From: Phycisphaerae bacterium
GTDB taxonomy: Bacteria; Planctomycetota; Phycisphaerae; Phycisphaerales; SM1A02
Assembly (NCBI GenBank): GCA_018656645.1
Contig: JABHZL010000133.1
Span: forward strand, 1 to 46,418
Length of the DNA stretch: 46,418 bases
Direction: 5' to 3'
Part shown: positions 1 through 7,428 of the stretch, piece after piece
How the letters are laid out: every line of letters begins with the position of its first letter
Position numbering within the stretch: position 1 is the first letter of the stretch
Position numbers and translations under genes: made by a program
The notes under the pieces: model-generated
The model's database searches: none
Told to the model about the DNA's origin: nothing
Seen by the model: the letters and a program-made list of their open reading frames with translations, nothing else

Positions 1-147
1 GAAGTGGCTGAAAAGGCACCTGAGGTAGTCGAAGAGGTGATTGAAGAAGCACCTGAGGTAGTCGAAGAGGTGATTGAAGAAGCACCTGAGACTCCTGACG
101 TTGAAGCAGCGTCTGATGATGGCGAAGCTGATAAATCAGAAGAGTAA
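1..147 (+). CDS. C-terminal tail of an acidic protein (5' end outside window), possibly a ribosomal protein extension
   Basis: Only the last 48 codons are present, ending in TAA. The peptide is almost entirely Glu, Val, Pro and Ala, and contains a perfect 33-bp tandem duplication (16-48 and 49-81, encoding APEVVEEVIEE twice, with a third partial copy at 82-90). Such low-complexity acidic tails are often added to ribosomal proteins in planctomycetes. Because pheS follows on the same strand, and the common bacterial order is infC-rpmI-rplT-pheS, a tail on L20 is my best guess. The sequence seen holds no diagnostic domain, so the identity is inference. A terminator follows 30 bp downstream, so the gene is probably not cotranscribed with pheS. 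Confidence 0.6.
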   Translation, partial: EVAEKAPEVVEEVIEEAPEVVEEVIEEAPETPDVEAASDDGEADKSEE

Positions 148-177
148 TACTACGTTTATCCAAAACGAATACCACTG

Positions 178-206
178 AAAACCCCTCGCTTGCGAGGGGT
201 TTTTTT
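178..206 (+). terminator. Rho-independent terminator after the acidic-tail gene
   Basis: The arms ACCCCTCGC (181-189) and GCGAGGGGT (192-200) are exact complements, followed directly by a run of T to 206 and preceded by A residues. It lies 30 bp after the stop codon and before the repeat tract upstream of pheS. Confidence 0.85.
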
Positions 207-221
207 ATCAAATTCTCTGCT

Positions 222-286
222 TGGACCTGTCCCCCAGACCTGTCCCCCGGACCTGGCACTTGGACCTGTCCCCTGGACCTGGCACC
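222..286. repeat. Degenerate tandem repeat of a 12-14 bp GGACCTG unit
   Basis: Five head-to-tail units built on ACCTG are visible: two ending in GTCCCCC (222-235 and 236-248), one ending GGCACT (249-260), one ending GTCCCC (261-273) and one ending GGCACC (274-286). The two endings alternate toward the 3' side. The tract lies between the terminator and the pheS start. Similar GGACCTGTCCC / GGACCTGGCACC words are, as I recall, dispersed repeats in several bacterial genomes and sometimes flank REP-type transposases; no transposase is present here. Confidence 0.7.
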
Positions 287-326
287 ATTTGTGGGTTTTG
301 GTTCAGTTGTTGCTATCATGCCCTAA

Positions 327-1310
327 ATGCTTGATACGCTAGAAAAATTACAGGCTGAGGCAATCACTGAAATTGAAAATGCAGATACGATCGATGCTCT
401 TGAATCATGGAGAATCACATATCTCGGTTCAAAAGGTCGCTTGAAGGGTGTCATGCCATTAATGAAGGATGTGACCAAGGAAGATAAACCAGCCGTAGGC
501 AAACGTCTTAATGAAGTCAAGAAGGCTCTTGAAGGCGCATTTGAAACCCGTAGGGACGGGCTCTCAGCTGCAACAACAACTCGTCCACCGCTTGATATCA
601 CTGAAACAGGAGATCCCACAGCTCTTGGACGTCGCCACATCATAAGCCGTACCATCGATGAAATTACACAAGTTTTTAGCCGCATGGGTTTCTCTGTTGC
701 TTATGGCCCAGAAGTTGAAGATGAATACCACAATTTCAATGCCCTTAACATTCCAGATGACCATCCAGCGAGAGATCCAATCGACAATTTTTTCGTAGAT
801 GGCGGTCGAATGCTTCGAAGTCAAACTTCGACAGTGCAAATCCGCGTCATGGAAGCTGTTGAACCACCAATCAAAATTATTGCAATTGGACGTGTTTACC
901 GTCCTGACACTCACGATGCAACACACTTCAGTATGTTTCATCAATGTGAAGGTTTATTTGTGGCACCAAAAGTCTCGATGGTAGATTTGAAATCAACATT
1001 ATTCCAATTCGCCAAAGCCTACTTTGGAGAAGAAGCAGAAGTTCGATTCCGCCCAAGTTTTTTCCCATTCACTGAACCATCTGCTGAAGTAGACATGAAA
1101 ATGAAAATCAAAGGAAAGTGGCAGTGGGTGGAAATCGGTGGGTGCGGTCTCGTTGATCCCGATGTCTTTGAACAGGTCGGTTACGACAATGAAAAATGGC
1201 AGGGATTTGCTTTTGGCTTAGGTATCGAACGTGTTGCAATGTTGAAGTACGGCATTCAAGACATTCGATGGCTATTTGAAAACGATGCACGGTTTCTACG
1301 CCAATTTTGA
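327..1310 (+). CDS. pheS: Phenylalanine--tRNA ligase alpha subunit
   Basis: Class II aminoacyl-tRNA synthetase subunit that activates phenylalanine and, as an alpha2-beta2 enzyme with PheT, charges tRNA-Phe in the cytosol. The 327-residue length is normal. Visible signatures are the N-terminal coiled-coil region (about residues 1-85), the segment FRPSFFPFTEPSAEVD of motif 2, and the motif 3 block GFAFGLGIERVAMLKYGI followed by DIRWLFEND near the C terminus. The ATG at 327 has no clear Shine-Dalgarno; an in-frame-blocked ATG at 318 runs straight into TAA. A TATCAT hexamer at 314-319 would place transcription start almost at the ATG, so the message may be leaderless. The stop overlaps the next gene's TTG start. 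pheT does not follow, which is unusual but known in some phyla. Confidence 0.97.
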   Translation: MLDTLEKLQAEAITEIENADTIDALESWRITYLGSKGRLKGVMPLMKDVTKEDKPAVGKRLNEVKKALEGAFETRRDGLSAATTTRPPLDITETGDPTALGRRHIISRTIDEITQVFSRMGFSVAYGPEVEDEYHNFNALNIPDDHPARDPIDNFFVDGGRMLRSQTSTVQIRVMEAVEPPIKIIAIGRVYRPDTHDATHFSMFHQCEGLFVAPKVSMVDLKSTLFQFAKAYFGEEAEVRFRPSFFPFTEPSAEVDMKMKIKGKWQWVEIGGCGLVDPDVFEQVGYDNEKWQGFAFGLGIERVAMLKYGIQDIRWLFENDARFLRQF

Positions 1311-1834
1311 ATCAAGAAACTGAAAACGCAATCACTTGGCCAACCACTGTTGGTGCAGTCTGTATTATTGTTGGGGGGCTTTCATTATTTGGTGGGTGCC
1401 TTTCTCTAGCAGGAATGGCTGAGATGGAACAATTGCACACAGCAATTCCATTTGGCGATGGAGAAATAAGCGAAGAACTCCTTAAAAAGTTGCAAGCAAC
1501 TGCTCCTCTTGAGGGAGTAGCAAATCTATTCTCTGGGCTGAATATTTTATTTGCTCTGGCTCTTACTGTTTTTGGCATGAACCTTCTTCAAGAGCATCCA
1601 AAGGCACGGACTAGATTGTTCATTTGGTCGGCGCTCTACATACTTCTCACCATTGCTGGCATCATTATCAATTGGACGCCTCGACTCCCCCTCATTCAAG
1701 AAAACAGTGAGGTCCAAGGGATGTTCCTTGCACAGTTGTTGATTTCCATGCCGATGTATCTCATTCTGCCAATTTTCTTGCTCATTTTTCTTAATAGAAA
1801 GCAGGTTCGAAGCGAAATAGCTTCTTGGAGGTAA
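1307..1834 (+). CDS. Small integral membrane protein, function unknown
   Basis: A 175-residue protein with four likely transmembrane helices, at about residues 14-36, 73-95, 104-123 and 140-163. I recognise no family. The only start that fits is TTG at 1307, sharing four bases (TTGA) with the pheS stop, which suggests translational coupling. tyrS begins 9 bp after its stop, so the three genes look like one transcript. Its place between two synthetase genes does not define a role, and nothing in the sequence indicates a catalytic site. Confidence 0.75.
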   Translation: MNQETENAITWPTTVGAVCIIVGGLSLFGGCLSLAGMAEMEQLHTAIPFGDGEISEELLKKLQATAPLEGVANLFSGLNILFALALTVFGMNLLQEHPKARTRLFIWSALYILLTIAGIIINWTPRLPLIQENSEVQGMFLAQLLISMPMYLILPIFLLIFLNRKQVRSEIASWR

Positions 1835-1843
1835 ACTGCCCAT

Positions 1844-3148
1844 ATGCATCTACTCGACGAACTTCAGTGGCGGGGACTATTACATCAAACCACAGGTGGA
1901 GATGAACTAAGAACACACCTTGAAACAGGCGGTAGGGTGGCATATTGTGGCTTTGACCCCACGAAAGATGCCCTCACAATCGGCAATTACATGCCAATTA
2001 AAATGTTGCGACATTGGCAACTTGCTGGTCATAAACCCATTGTTCTCATGGGTGGCGGTACAGGTCTAATTGGAGACCCATCAGGGAAAGATGCAGAGCG
2101 GCAATTGTTATCGAAAGAACAAGTAGCAAAAAATATTGAAGGTCAGCTGAGATGTTTTTCAAAAGTTCTTGATTTTGAAGGCGAGAATGCTGCAATCATT
2201 GTGAACAACGCAGATTGGTTATGTGAACTTGGCTTTCTAGATGTATTGCGAGATGTGGGTAAATATTTCTCAGTTAACGAAATGATCAAAAAAGATTCAG
2301 TGAAAGATCGCCTGAATAATCGCGAGCAGGGAATTTCTTACACTGAATTTAGTTACATGATTTTGCAAGCATATGATTTTTTGCATTTACGTAGAACAAT
2401 GAATTGCACAATCCAAATTGCTGGAAGTGATCAATATGGAAACATTGTTTCAGGAATAGACTTAATTCGTAGAGATATGCTTGATGCAGACAAAGACCAA
2501 TTTAGGGGAGCGGGAATCACAAATCCACTTGTTACAGCTAGTGATGGAAGCAAAATTGGAAAAACAGAAAAGGGTGCAATTTGGTTAACTGAAGATCGCA
2601 CGAGTCCATATTCTTTCCATCAATACTGGTTAAATGTTCCGGATGAAGATGCTGTGAAATTTTTAAAGTGGTTCACCTTCCTTGACCAATCTACGATTGA
2701 AGCAATTGAAGAAGAACATGCAAGCGCTCCGCACCAAAGAGCATCTCAGCATGCGCTAGCAGACGCAATGACTGAAATATTTCATGGCAGCGAGAATGTA
2801 ACGAAATGCAATGAAGCAGCAAAAGCCTTGTTTGGAGGCGATATTGCATCTCTTGACGCTCAAATGTTAGGCGAGGTGTTCGCAGAAGTTCCAGCAGGTG
2901 AGTTTTCAAAAACTTCCCTTGGCACCGAAGCCACATCTCTTGTAGAGTTGCTTCCTCAAACAGATTTGTGCAATAGTAAGCGTGAAGCGAGGGAGTTTTT
3001 AAAGAATGGCTCGGTGTCGGTCAATGGTGAAAAGTTGCATGGTGACGAGGCAGTTGACAGAATGCTAACTTCCGAAGATCTACTGCATGGCACAACAATT
3101 CTGCTTCGCCGAGGGAAAAAGTCGTGGTATGCGTCTAACTGGGTATAA
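1844..3148 (+). CDS. tyrS: Tyrosine--tRNA ligase
   Basis: Class I synthetase that charges tRNA-Tyr. The N-terminal catalytic domain carries the HIGH-equivalent TIGN (residues 45-48, after YCGFDPTKDAL), the tyrosine-binding region AGSDQYGN, and a KMSKS-equivalent KIGKT (237-241). A C-terminal S4-type RNA-binding domain covers about residues 365-434 (REAREFLKNGSVSVNG). The 434-residue length is typical of the eubacterial TyrS type. The start is ATG at 1844, 9 bp after the membrane-protein gene. No T-box leader is possible in that gap. It is convergent with the YbbR-domain gene 40 bp downstream. Confidence 0.97.
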   Translation: MHLLDELQWRGLLHQTTGGDELRTHLETGGRVAYCGFDPTKDALTIGNYMPIKMLRHWQLAGHKPIVLMGGGTGLIGDPSGKDAERQLLSKEQVAKNIEGQLRCFSKVLDFEGENAAIIVNNADWLCELGFLDVLRDVGKYFSVNEMIKKDSVKDRLNNREQGISYTEFSYMILQAYDFLHLRRTMNCTIQIAGSDQYGNIVSGIDLIRRDMLDADKDQFRGAGITNPLVTASDGSKIGKTEKGAIWLTEDRTSPYSFHQYWLNVPDEDAVKFLKWFTFLDQSTIEAIEEEHASAPHQRASQHALADAMTEIFHGSENVTKCNEAAKALFGGDIASLDAQMLGEVFAEVPAGEFSKTSLGTEATSLVELLPQTDLCNSKREAREFLKNGSVSVNGEKLHGDEAVDRMLTSEDLLHGTTILLRRGKKSWYASNWV

Positions 3149-3188
3149 AGAAATGCAAGTTCCTTTTAAACGTTCGCGGTGGGAGTAA

Positions 3189-4202
3189 TTACTCTATGAC
3201 TTCTTTTGCATCAACCGGTTTTATTTCAAGTTCAATGTTAATTAAAGATGGGTCTTCGAGCGTGGCTTTTACTTCGTGGCCAATGCCATCTTCTGTAATT
3301 GCTAAGAATGAAGTCACAGTTTTTTGATTAATACCTAGTTCCATATCTCTCGATGCAAGACGAACAATTGCAAATACCGTAGCTTTACCACTTTCAATTT
3401 GTTCAATCAGTTCAGCATCAGCTTCAATGGTTACATTTGAAATAAACTTGCGAGGGAGTTCTATGGAGTACCCGCTGTAATCTTCTGCGGGTCCTGCGAG
3501 TAACACACGGACTTGCGCAATATCTGTTTTTGCAGTATTTGACTCTATTGTAAACGATAATAATACTGCACTTGGATCCACTATTACATCTGGAAGGTCG
3601 AGAGGGACGGGTAATTGCACCCCAGCGCTTCTTTTTTGTACAACTCCGTGTGGCAGGAGTGCCATTTCGCTAGGCGTTATAGTTGCCATGACCTTTATCA
3701 CTTCAGGTAGAGTGTCACGAATAGAACTGGGAATAAGGAGTGTTACTGTTGCTGGGTTAACAGTGATGTCGCCCCTGATTTGTACGCCGTTGAGTACTGG
3801 AACTACAGAAGCAACAACTGAGACCATTGTTTTGACTTGTAGATCAATTGTTTTTGGATCGATATCAGATATATCAACACCAGTAGAACGGATTGCATCA
3901 AGTTCAGCGATGCGAGTAGCTAAGTCAATGACTGGAGTTCCACTCGTTGTAGGGACTGTAAGAGTTAGGCCTCCGTTACATGCTTCCTTTACTGACTTAA
4001 GACCTGATTGTGGGCCATGGAATGTGATAGTCACTGTTTTCCAAGCAGGCGAAATGATACTACTTGACCCTTCTGGCGGGCTGAAATTAATTTTAACATT
4101 AAGAACCGTGTCGGTTTTTGTATTCCCTGCAGCCCAAAACCAGATCATGAATGTCAACACAATGACAAATACATAGGTTAATGTGTTTTCGCTTCGTTTC
4201 AT
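3189..4202 (-). CDS. YbbR-domain protein (CdaR-like)
   Basis: A 337-residue protein with an N-terminal membrane anchor (about residues 8-27, rich in V, L, F, W) followed by an extracytoplasmic region of repeated beta-rich YbbR-like modules, ending in an acidic tail. In Firmicutes the YbbR protein CdaR binds and modulates the diadenylate cyclase CdaA encoded next to it. Here the ATG overlaps the cyclase stop by four bases, the same pairing. Sequence similarity by eye is modest, so the assignment leans on architecture and gene context. The usual third gene, glmM, is not adjacent. Confidence 0.75.
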   Translation of the reverse strand: MKRSENTLTYVFVIVLTFMIWFWAAGNTKTDTVLNVKINFSPPEGSSSIISPAWKTVTITFHGPQSGLKSVKEACNGGLTLTVPTTSGTPVIDLATRIAELDAIRSTGVDISDIDPKTIDLQVKTMVSVVASVVPVLNGVQIRGDITVNPATVTLLIPSSIRDTLPEVIKVMATITPSEMALLPHGVVQKRSAGVQLPVPLDLPDVIVDPSAVLLSFTIESNTAKTDIAQVRVLLAGPAEDYSGYSIELPRKFISNVTIEADAELIEQIESGKATVFAIVRLASRDMELGINQKTVTSFLAITEDGIGHEVKATLEDPSLINIELEIKPVDAKEVIE

Positions 4203-5044
4203 TCAGTCGGTTCCGGTATAGCCTGTGTTGATTGTTCGGTTCCATCATTAATTACTGTGTCTTCTTGCTTTCGTTCAAGCCGTACTAATAATTCTTTTTC
4301 TATTTCGTCTCTGTCAATAACAGTGAGTGTGCCATGGTCAGCAATGGAAACACGCCCTGTCTGTTCGCTGATAATAACAATCAATGCGTCACATCGCATG
4401 GAAAGTCCAACTGCGGCACGGTGTCTTGAGCCTAGGTCTGCAGGAAGTTTTATCGACTCATCTGCAAGTGGAAATTGTGAAGATGCACGTAAAACACGGT
4501 CTCCGCGAACAACAACACCTAGATCATGCAACGGATTGTTTGGCCAAAAAATTGATGTAAGAAGTTGTTCACTAATTATTGCATCGAGTTCTTGTCCACC
4601 AACAGTGTGATCGTTGGTTGTGTTTTCTCGCTCAATTGCAATGAGTCCTCCAAATTGATTGCGACTGAGGTAAGAGGAAGATGCACTGATCGAAGAAATA
4701 GTAGAACTATCCACTGACGATGAACTTCTCAGTCTCGCAATCAAACCAGTTTGCCCAATTCGGATAGCTGCTTGACGAAGTTCTGGTTGAAAAATAATAA
4801 TCAACAAAAGAAAAACAGACGTCACAAATTGTTCTGCAAAAAAGTTAAGACGTTCAAAGTGCTCAGAAGTATTTGCGAGTGCAACGAGAATTGCAAGCGG
4901 TACAATAAGGACAATCAGCCCCCGAATGACACCGCCTCCGCGGGTCCCTTGCAGGAACCTGAGCGCAAAAAAGACACACACGCCGATGACGAGTAACTCG
5001 ACTATTGTCTCTAAAGGATGAGATACAAAAAGATTCCAGAACAT
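4199..5044 (-). CDS. cdaA: Diadenylate cyclase, CdaA-like, with altered DGA motif
   Basis: Membrane-bound enzyme expected to make c-di-AMP from two ATP. Three hydrophobic segments occupy roughly residues 5-75, then a DAC domain runs from about 80 to 245: FWPNNPLH (just before the catalytic motif), GSRHRAAVGLS with the conserved RHR, and IISEQTGRVSIA. The usual metal-binding DGA motif, expected right after PLH, reads DLG (174-176) here. The tail after 250 is polar and low complexity. I chose ATG at 5044; an in-frame GTG two codons upstream (5050) is an alternative. The gene is the first of a pair with the YbbR protein, and is divergent from the hypothetical gene at 5086. Confidence 0.88.
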   Translation of the reverse strand: MFWNLFVSHPLETIVELLVIGVCVFFALRFLQGTRGGGVIRGLIVLIVPLAILVALANTSEHFERLNFFAEQFVTSVFLLLIIIFQPELRQAAIRIGQTGLIARLRSSSSVDSSTISSISASSSYLSRNQFGGLIAIERENTTNDHTVGGQELDAIISEQLLTSIFWPNNPLHDLGVVVRGDRVLRASSQFPLADESIKLPADLGSRHRAAVGLSMRCDALIVIISEQTGRVSIADHGTLTVIDRDEIEKELLVRLERKQEDTVINDGTEQSTQAIPEPTE

Positions 5045-5085
5045 AATCACTCAAAGTATACGCGGATACCGTAGGATTCTCATCT

Positions 5086-5601
5086 ATGGCACGATTTGGA
5101 AGTTCACAAGGCGTCTCTCGCCCAACAGGCAAGTGCGCGGCAACTAACGAGGAAATCCCCTACGCGACCCCAGCAATCGCAGCACTCTGTGAGCGGGAAG
5201 AGGATGAGGGATTTGAACGGTTTGATTACAGCATCGAAGCGTGGGAGAGGGGGGATCGTCCAGATCGATTATTCAGTCATTGGCGATATATCACCCCTCA
5301 AGAGGGCAAAAAGCCCGATATTGTGATTGACGAGGCAGTTTTAGTAGATCTATTTGAACGTCTCGAAGGCGATGATCGTCCACAAAGAATCGCGTTTAGG
5401 TACATTATCGCACTTGTTTTGCTCCGAAAAAGGAAGCTAAAACTCGTTGGTCGCGAGGAAACAGAGGGTGGTGAAACGTGGCTTTTGAGGTGGTCTGGCA
5501 CAGATGGTGAGGTCTCAAAAGTCCATAATCCGGGTATCCAAGAAGATGAAATTCATGGACTTTCTGACCAATTAAGTGATTTATTGCAAGGTGACATGTA
5601 A
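5086..5601 (+). CDS. Conserved hypothetical protein with N-terminal Cys motif
   Basis: 171 residues, soluble and acidic. Near the N terminus GKCAATNEEI and ALCEREED resemble half of a zinc-knuckle; later come an aromatic FDYSIEAWERG stretch, DLFERLEGDDRPQRIAFRYIIALVLLRKRKLKLV, and a beta-rich C terminus. I recognise this as a pattern seen in planctomycete hypothetical proteins but know no function. The ATG at 5086 lies 36-42 bp from the divergent diadenylate cyclase. The stop shares one base with the next start (TAATG), implying translational coupling to the lipoprotein gene. Confidence 0.8.
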   Translation: MARFGSSQGVSRPTGKCAATNEEIPYATPAIAALCEREEDEGFERFDYSIEAWERGDRPDRLFSHWRYITPQEGKKPDIVIDEAVLVDLFERLEGDDRPQRIAFRYIIALVLLRKRKLKLVGREETEGGETWLLRWSGTDGEVSKVHNPGIQEDEIHGLSDQLSDLLQGDM

Positions 5602-6377
5602 TGTTGCGGCTTATTTTTTGTCTTTTTTGTCTCGCAATATTCTCCTGTGCTCCAAAGGGTGACACGCAACCACAGCAAAAAAAAATAACTCCTCAAGAAA
5701 TTAGGTTGCAGCAGCAAGAACGAACGTCGTTACTTAGGAAGGTGGTCGGGCGAGGCGTTATCGAATTTCATTGGCGTGACGAAGATGGAAAACATCGCGT
5801 ACAAGGTGATTTTGATTTCTGGCGTTTAGATAATGCGATTTCACTTCGTATTTCAAAATCGGGTGAGGTGTTGATGTGGATGGGTGGTGACGAACAAAAC
5901 CATTGGATGTTCGAGTTGCTTGGAGATGAAACTACGTTATCAATAAACCAAGAAGATGTCTTTTTTTCAGATATCCTCGATACACTTGTTTTGCTTGGAT
6001 TGGATCCCTTGCCAAAAGGGGAGACGACTGTTGAGAATGGCGTGATTACAGTTAAGGCAAATCCCCGTACGTGGGTTGCAACGTTTGATCCATTAACACA
6101 TCGCATTCTTGAAATAGAAGTTGAAGATGCACATCACCAAATTTCAGCACTGCATCATGAAGGGATTAAAGTTGAACTGTTGCAAAAAAACAGATTGGTT
6201 TGGCCAGTCACTGGTAAGTTAATCGATATTGAGAGTTCAACAAATGACGCAACAACAAAGATAGATTTCGCGTGGATTTCTACTGATACAAGCGAAGAGC
6301 GAATGGATAGGGTGTTCGATTTGTCATTTCTTCAAAGAGCATTAAAACCAACAGTTATCGAGGAACCGCCACAATGA
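5601..6377 (+). CDS. Probable lipoprotein, LolA/LolB-like fold possible
   Basis: 258 residues. The N terminus is a short hydrophobic signal ending in AIFSC, a lipobox-like site with lipidation expected at Cys16, although Phe at -2 is unusual. The rest is beta-rich, with paired strands such as GVIEFHWRDEDGKHRVQGDF and segments that read like a concave-sheet lipoprotein carrier (DNAISLRISKSGEVLMWMG). I cannot confirm the LolA fold by eye. The start overlaps the upstream stop by one base and the stop overlaps the next ATG by four (ATGA), so the three genes are probably one translationally coupled unit. Confidence 0.75.
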   Translation: MLRLIFCLFCLAIFSCAPKGDTQPQQKKITPQEIRLQQQERTSLLRKVVGRGVIEFHWRDEDGKHRVQGDFDFWRLDNAISLRISKSGEVLMWMGGDEQNHWMFELLGDETTLSINQEDVFFSDILDTLVLLGLDPLPKGETTVENGVITVKANPRTWVATFDPLTHRILEIEVEDAHHQISALHHEGIKVELLQKNRLVWPVTGKLIDIESSTNDATTKIDFAWISTDTSEERMDRVFDLSFLQRALKPTVIEEPPQ

Positions 6378-7324
6378 TTGCATTTGTGATTGCAAGTGTT
6401 CTTGCAACACAACCATTGATATCGACGGGGAATGATCTCGGAGGTTGGTTTGTAAGAGATACCGAGCCGGGAGGAATTGGTCCGCAGCACGAACTGTGTC
6501 AATTGTTCGATCACGATCAATACCAAGTCGTGCTGCCACTTGCAAAGAGACCTATAGCACTTGCCGTGCATGATCAAACATTATGGTTTGTAGGAGCGAG
6601 TGATCCGCCAGTACTGTATCGAGCAAGACTTGTTGAAAATCAAGCGACAGGTGATTTGAGAACAGACCCTAGGGGAAGAGCAGTTGCTGTCTCTCCACTC
6701 GAAATGGATGGGGTGATCCGAGATATTGTGATTTTGCAAGACAACCCTGTGCTTATTGTTGAAAACGAAGGGATTCAATGTTTTGACCTTGGCGGAAACG
6801 CAGTAACTCCCAATTTGCCTGGTGAGGAAATACATGTTTCGCGACTTGGTGACAAGTGGATAGGGGCGGTTTCAAATAGCCATGCACTCACGCTGCACAC
6901 ACTTGATGATGGGTTGTGGCAGATGGGCAAGAGCCATGAAATAAACGGAAAGTTACAAGATCTCATTGTGCACGATGGTTGGCCGCTTTTCATTGTTGGT
7001 CATGAGAATGCAGTTGACGTTATCGGGATGCAACAAGAAAGGTTGGTGAAAATAGCATCGTTTCCACAACCCTCTGGCCGATGGTCGGTTGTGGAGGGTG
7101 AAGCCTTGCGTGTCATTGGAGTGGAACGTAATGGCACTACAACAGCCTTTGAAATTGGGTGGCCTTCAGGTAATAATACGGACCGAGTAGAGTTAACAGA
7201 GCAATTTGGTAGTATCGAACCGGTTGAATTGACGCTGATGATCGTAACAACGGTGATCTTTTTTGTCTTAGCGACGATTATTTTGAGTCGCAAACCAAAA
7301 AACATGAAGAAAAATAGCAGGTAA
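6374..7324 (+). CDS. Exported, C-terminally membrane-anchored protein (propeller-like)
   Basis: 316 residues with an N-terminal signal-like segment (1-16), a long beta-rich body (about 20-275) of repeats such as IRDIVILQDNPVLIV and LQDLIVHDGWPLFIV that suggest a WD/propeller-like fold, and one C-terminal transmembrane helix at about 283-303 followed by a short basic tail (SRKPKNMKKNSR). This is a type I membrane topology with the body outside. It overlaps the lipoprotein gene by ATGA, so the two may work together at the envelope. No catalytic motif was found. Confidence 0.7.
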   Translation: MIAFVIASVLATQPLISTGNDLGGWFVRDTEPGGIGPQHELCQLFDHDQYQVVLPLAKRPIALAVHDQTLWFVGASDPPVLYRARLVENQATGDLRTDPRGRAVAVSPLEMDGVIRDIVILQDNPVLIVENEGIQCFDLGGNAVTPNLPGEEIHVSRLGDKWIGAVSNSHALTLHTLDDGLWQMGKSHEINGKLQDLIVHDGWPLFIVGHENAVDVIGMQQERLVKIASFPQPSGRWSVVEGEALRVIGVERNGTTTAFEIGWPSGNNTDRVELTEQFGSIEPVELTLMIVTTVIFFVLATIILSRKPKNMKKNSR

Positions 7325-7428
7325 AACCCTCCTATTGGTCGATAAATAGCTGATGACTCCGCACGGATGCGAGGTCGATTGTCTGTTTGCTCAAGTTTTT
7401 CTTGTTGCTTACACGGAGAGGATGATTC

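Noticed and set aside
222-286. CRISPR array
   Set aside because: Units are only 12-14 bp, imperfect, directly adjacent without spacers, and no cas gene is present.
148-326. T-box or other tRNA-sensing leader of pheS
   Set aside because: No T-box core (TGGNACCGCG-like) is present; the TGGCACC words belong to the short tandem repeats.
564-944. Minus-strand ORF of 126 codons inside pheS
   Set aside because: It is the antisense shadow of a well-conserved synthetase gene and resembles no known protein.
7355-7376. Terminator before the FliF-like gene
   Set aside because: The arms GACTCCGCA and TGCGAGGTC pair with one mismatch but no T run follows; may be a chance hairpin.
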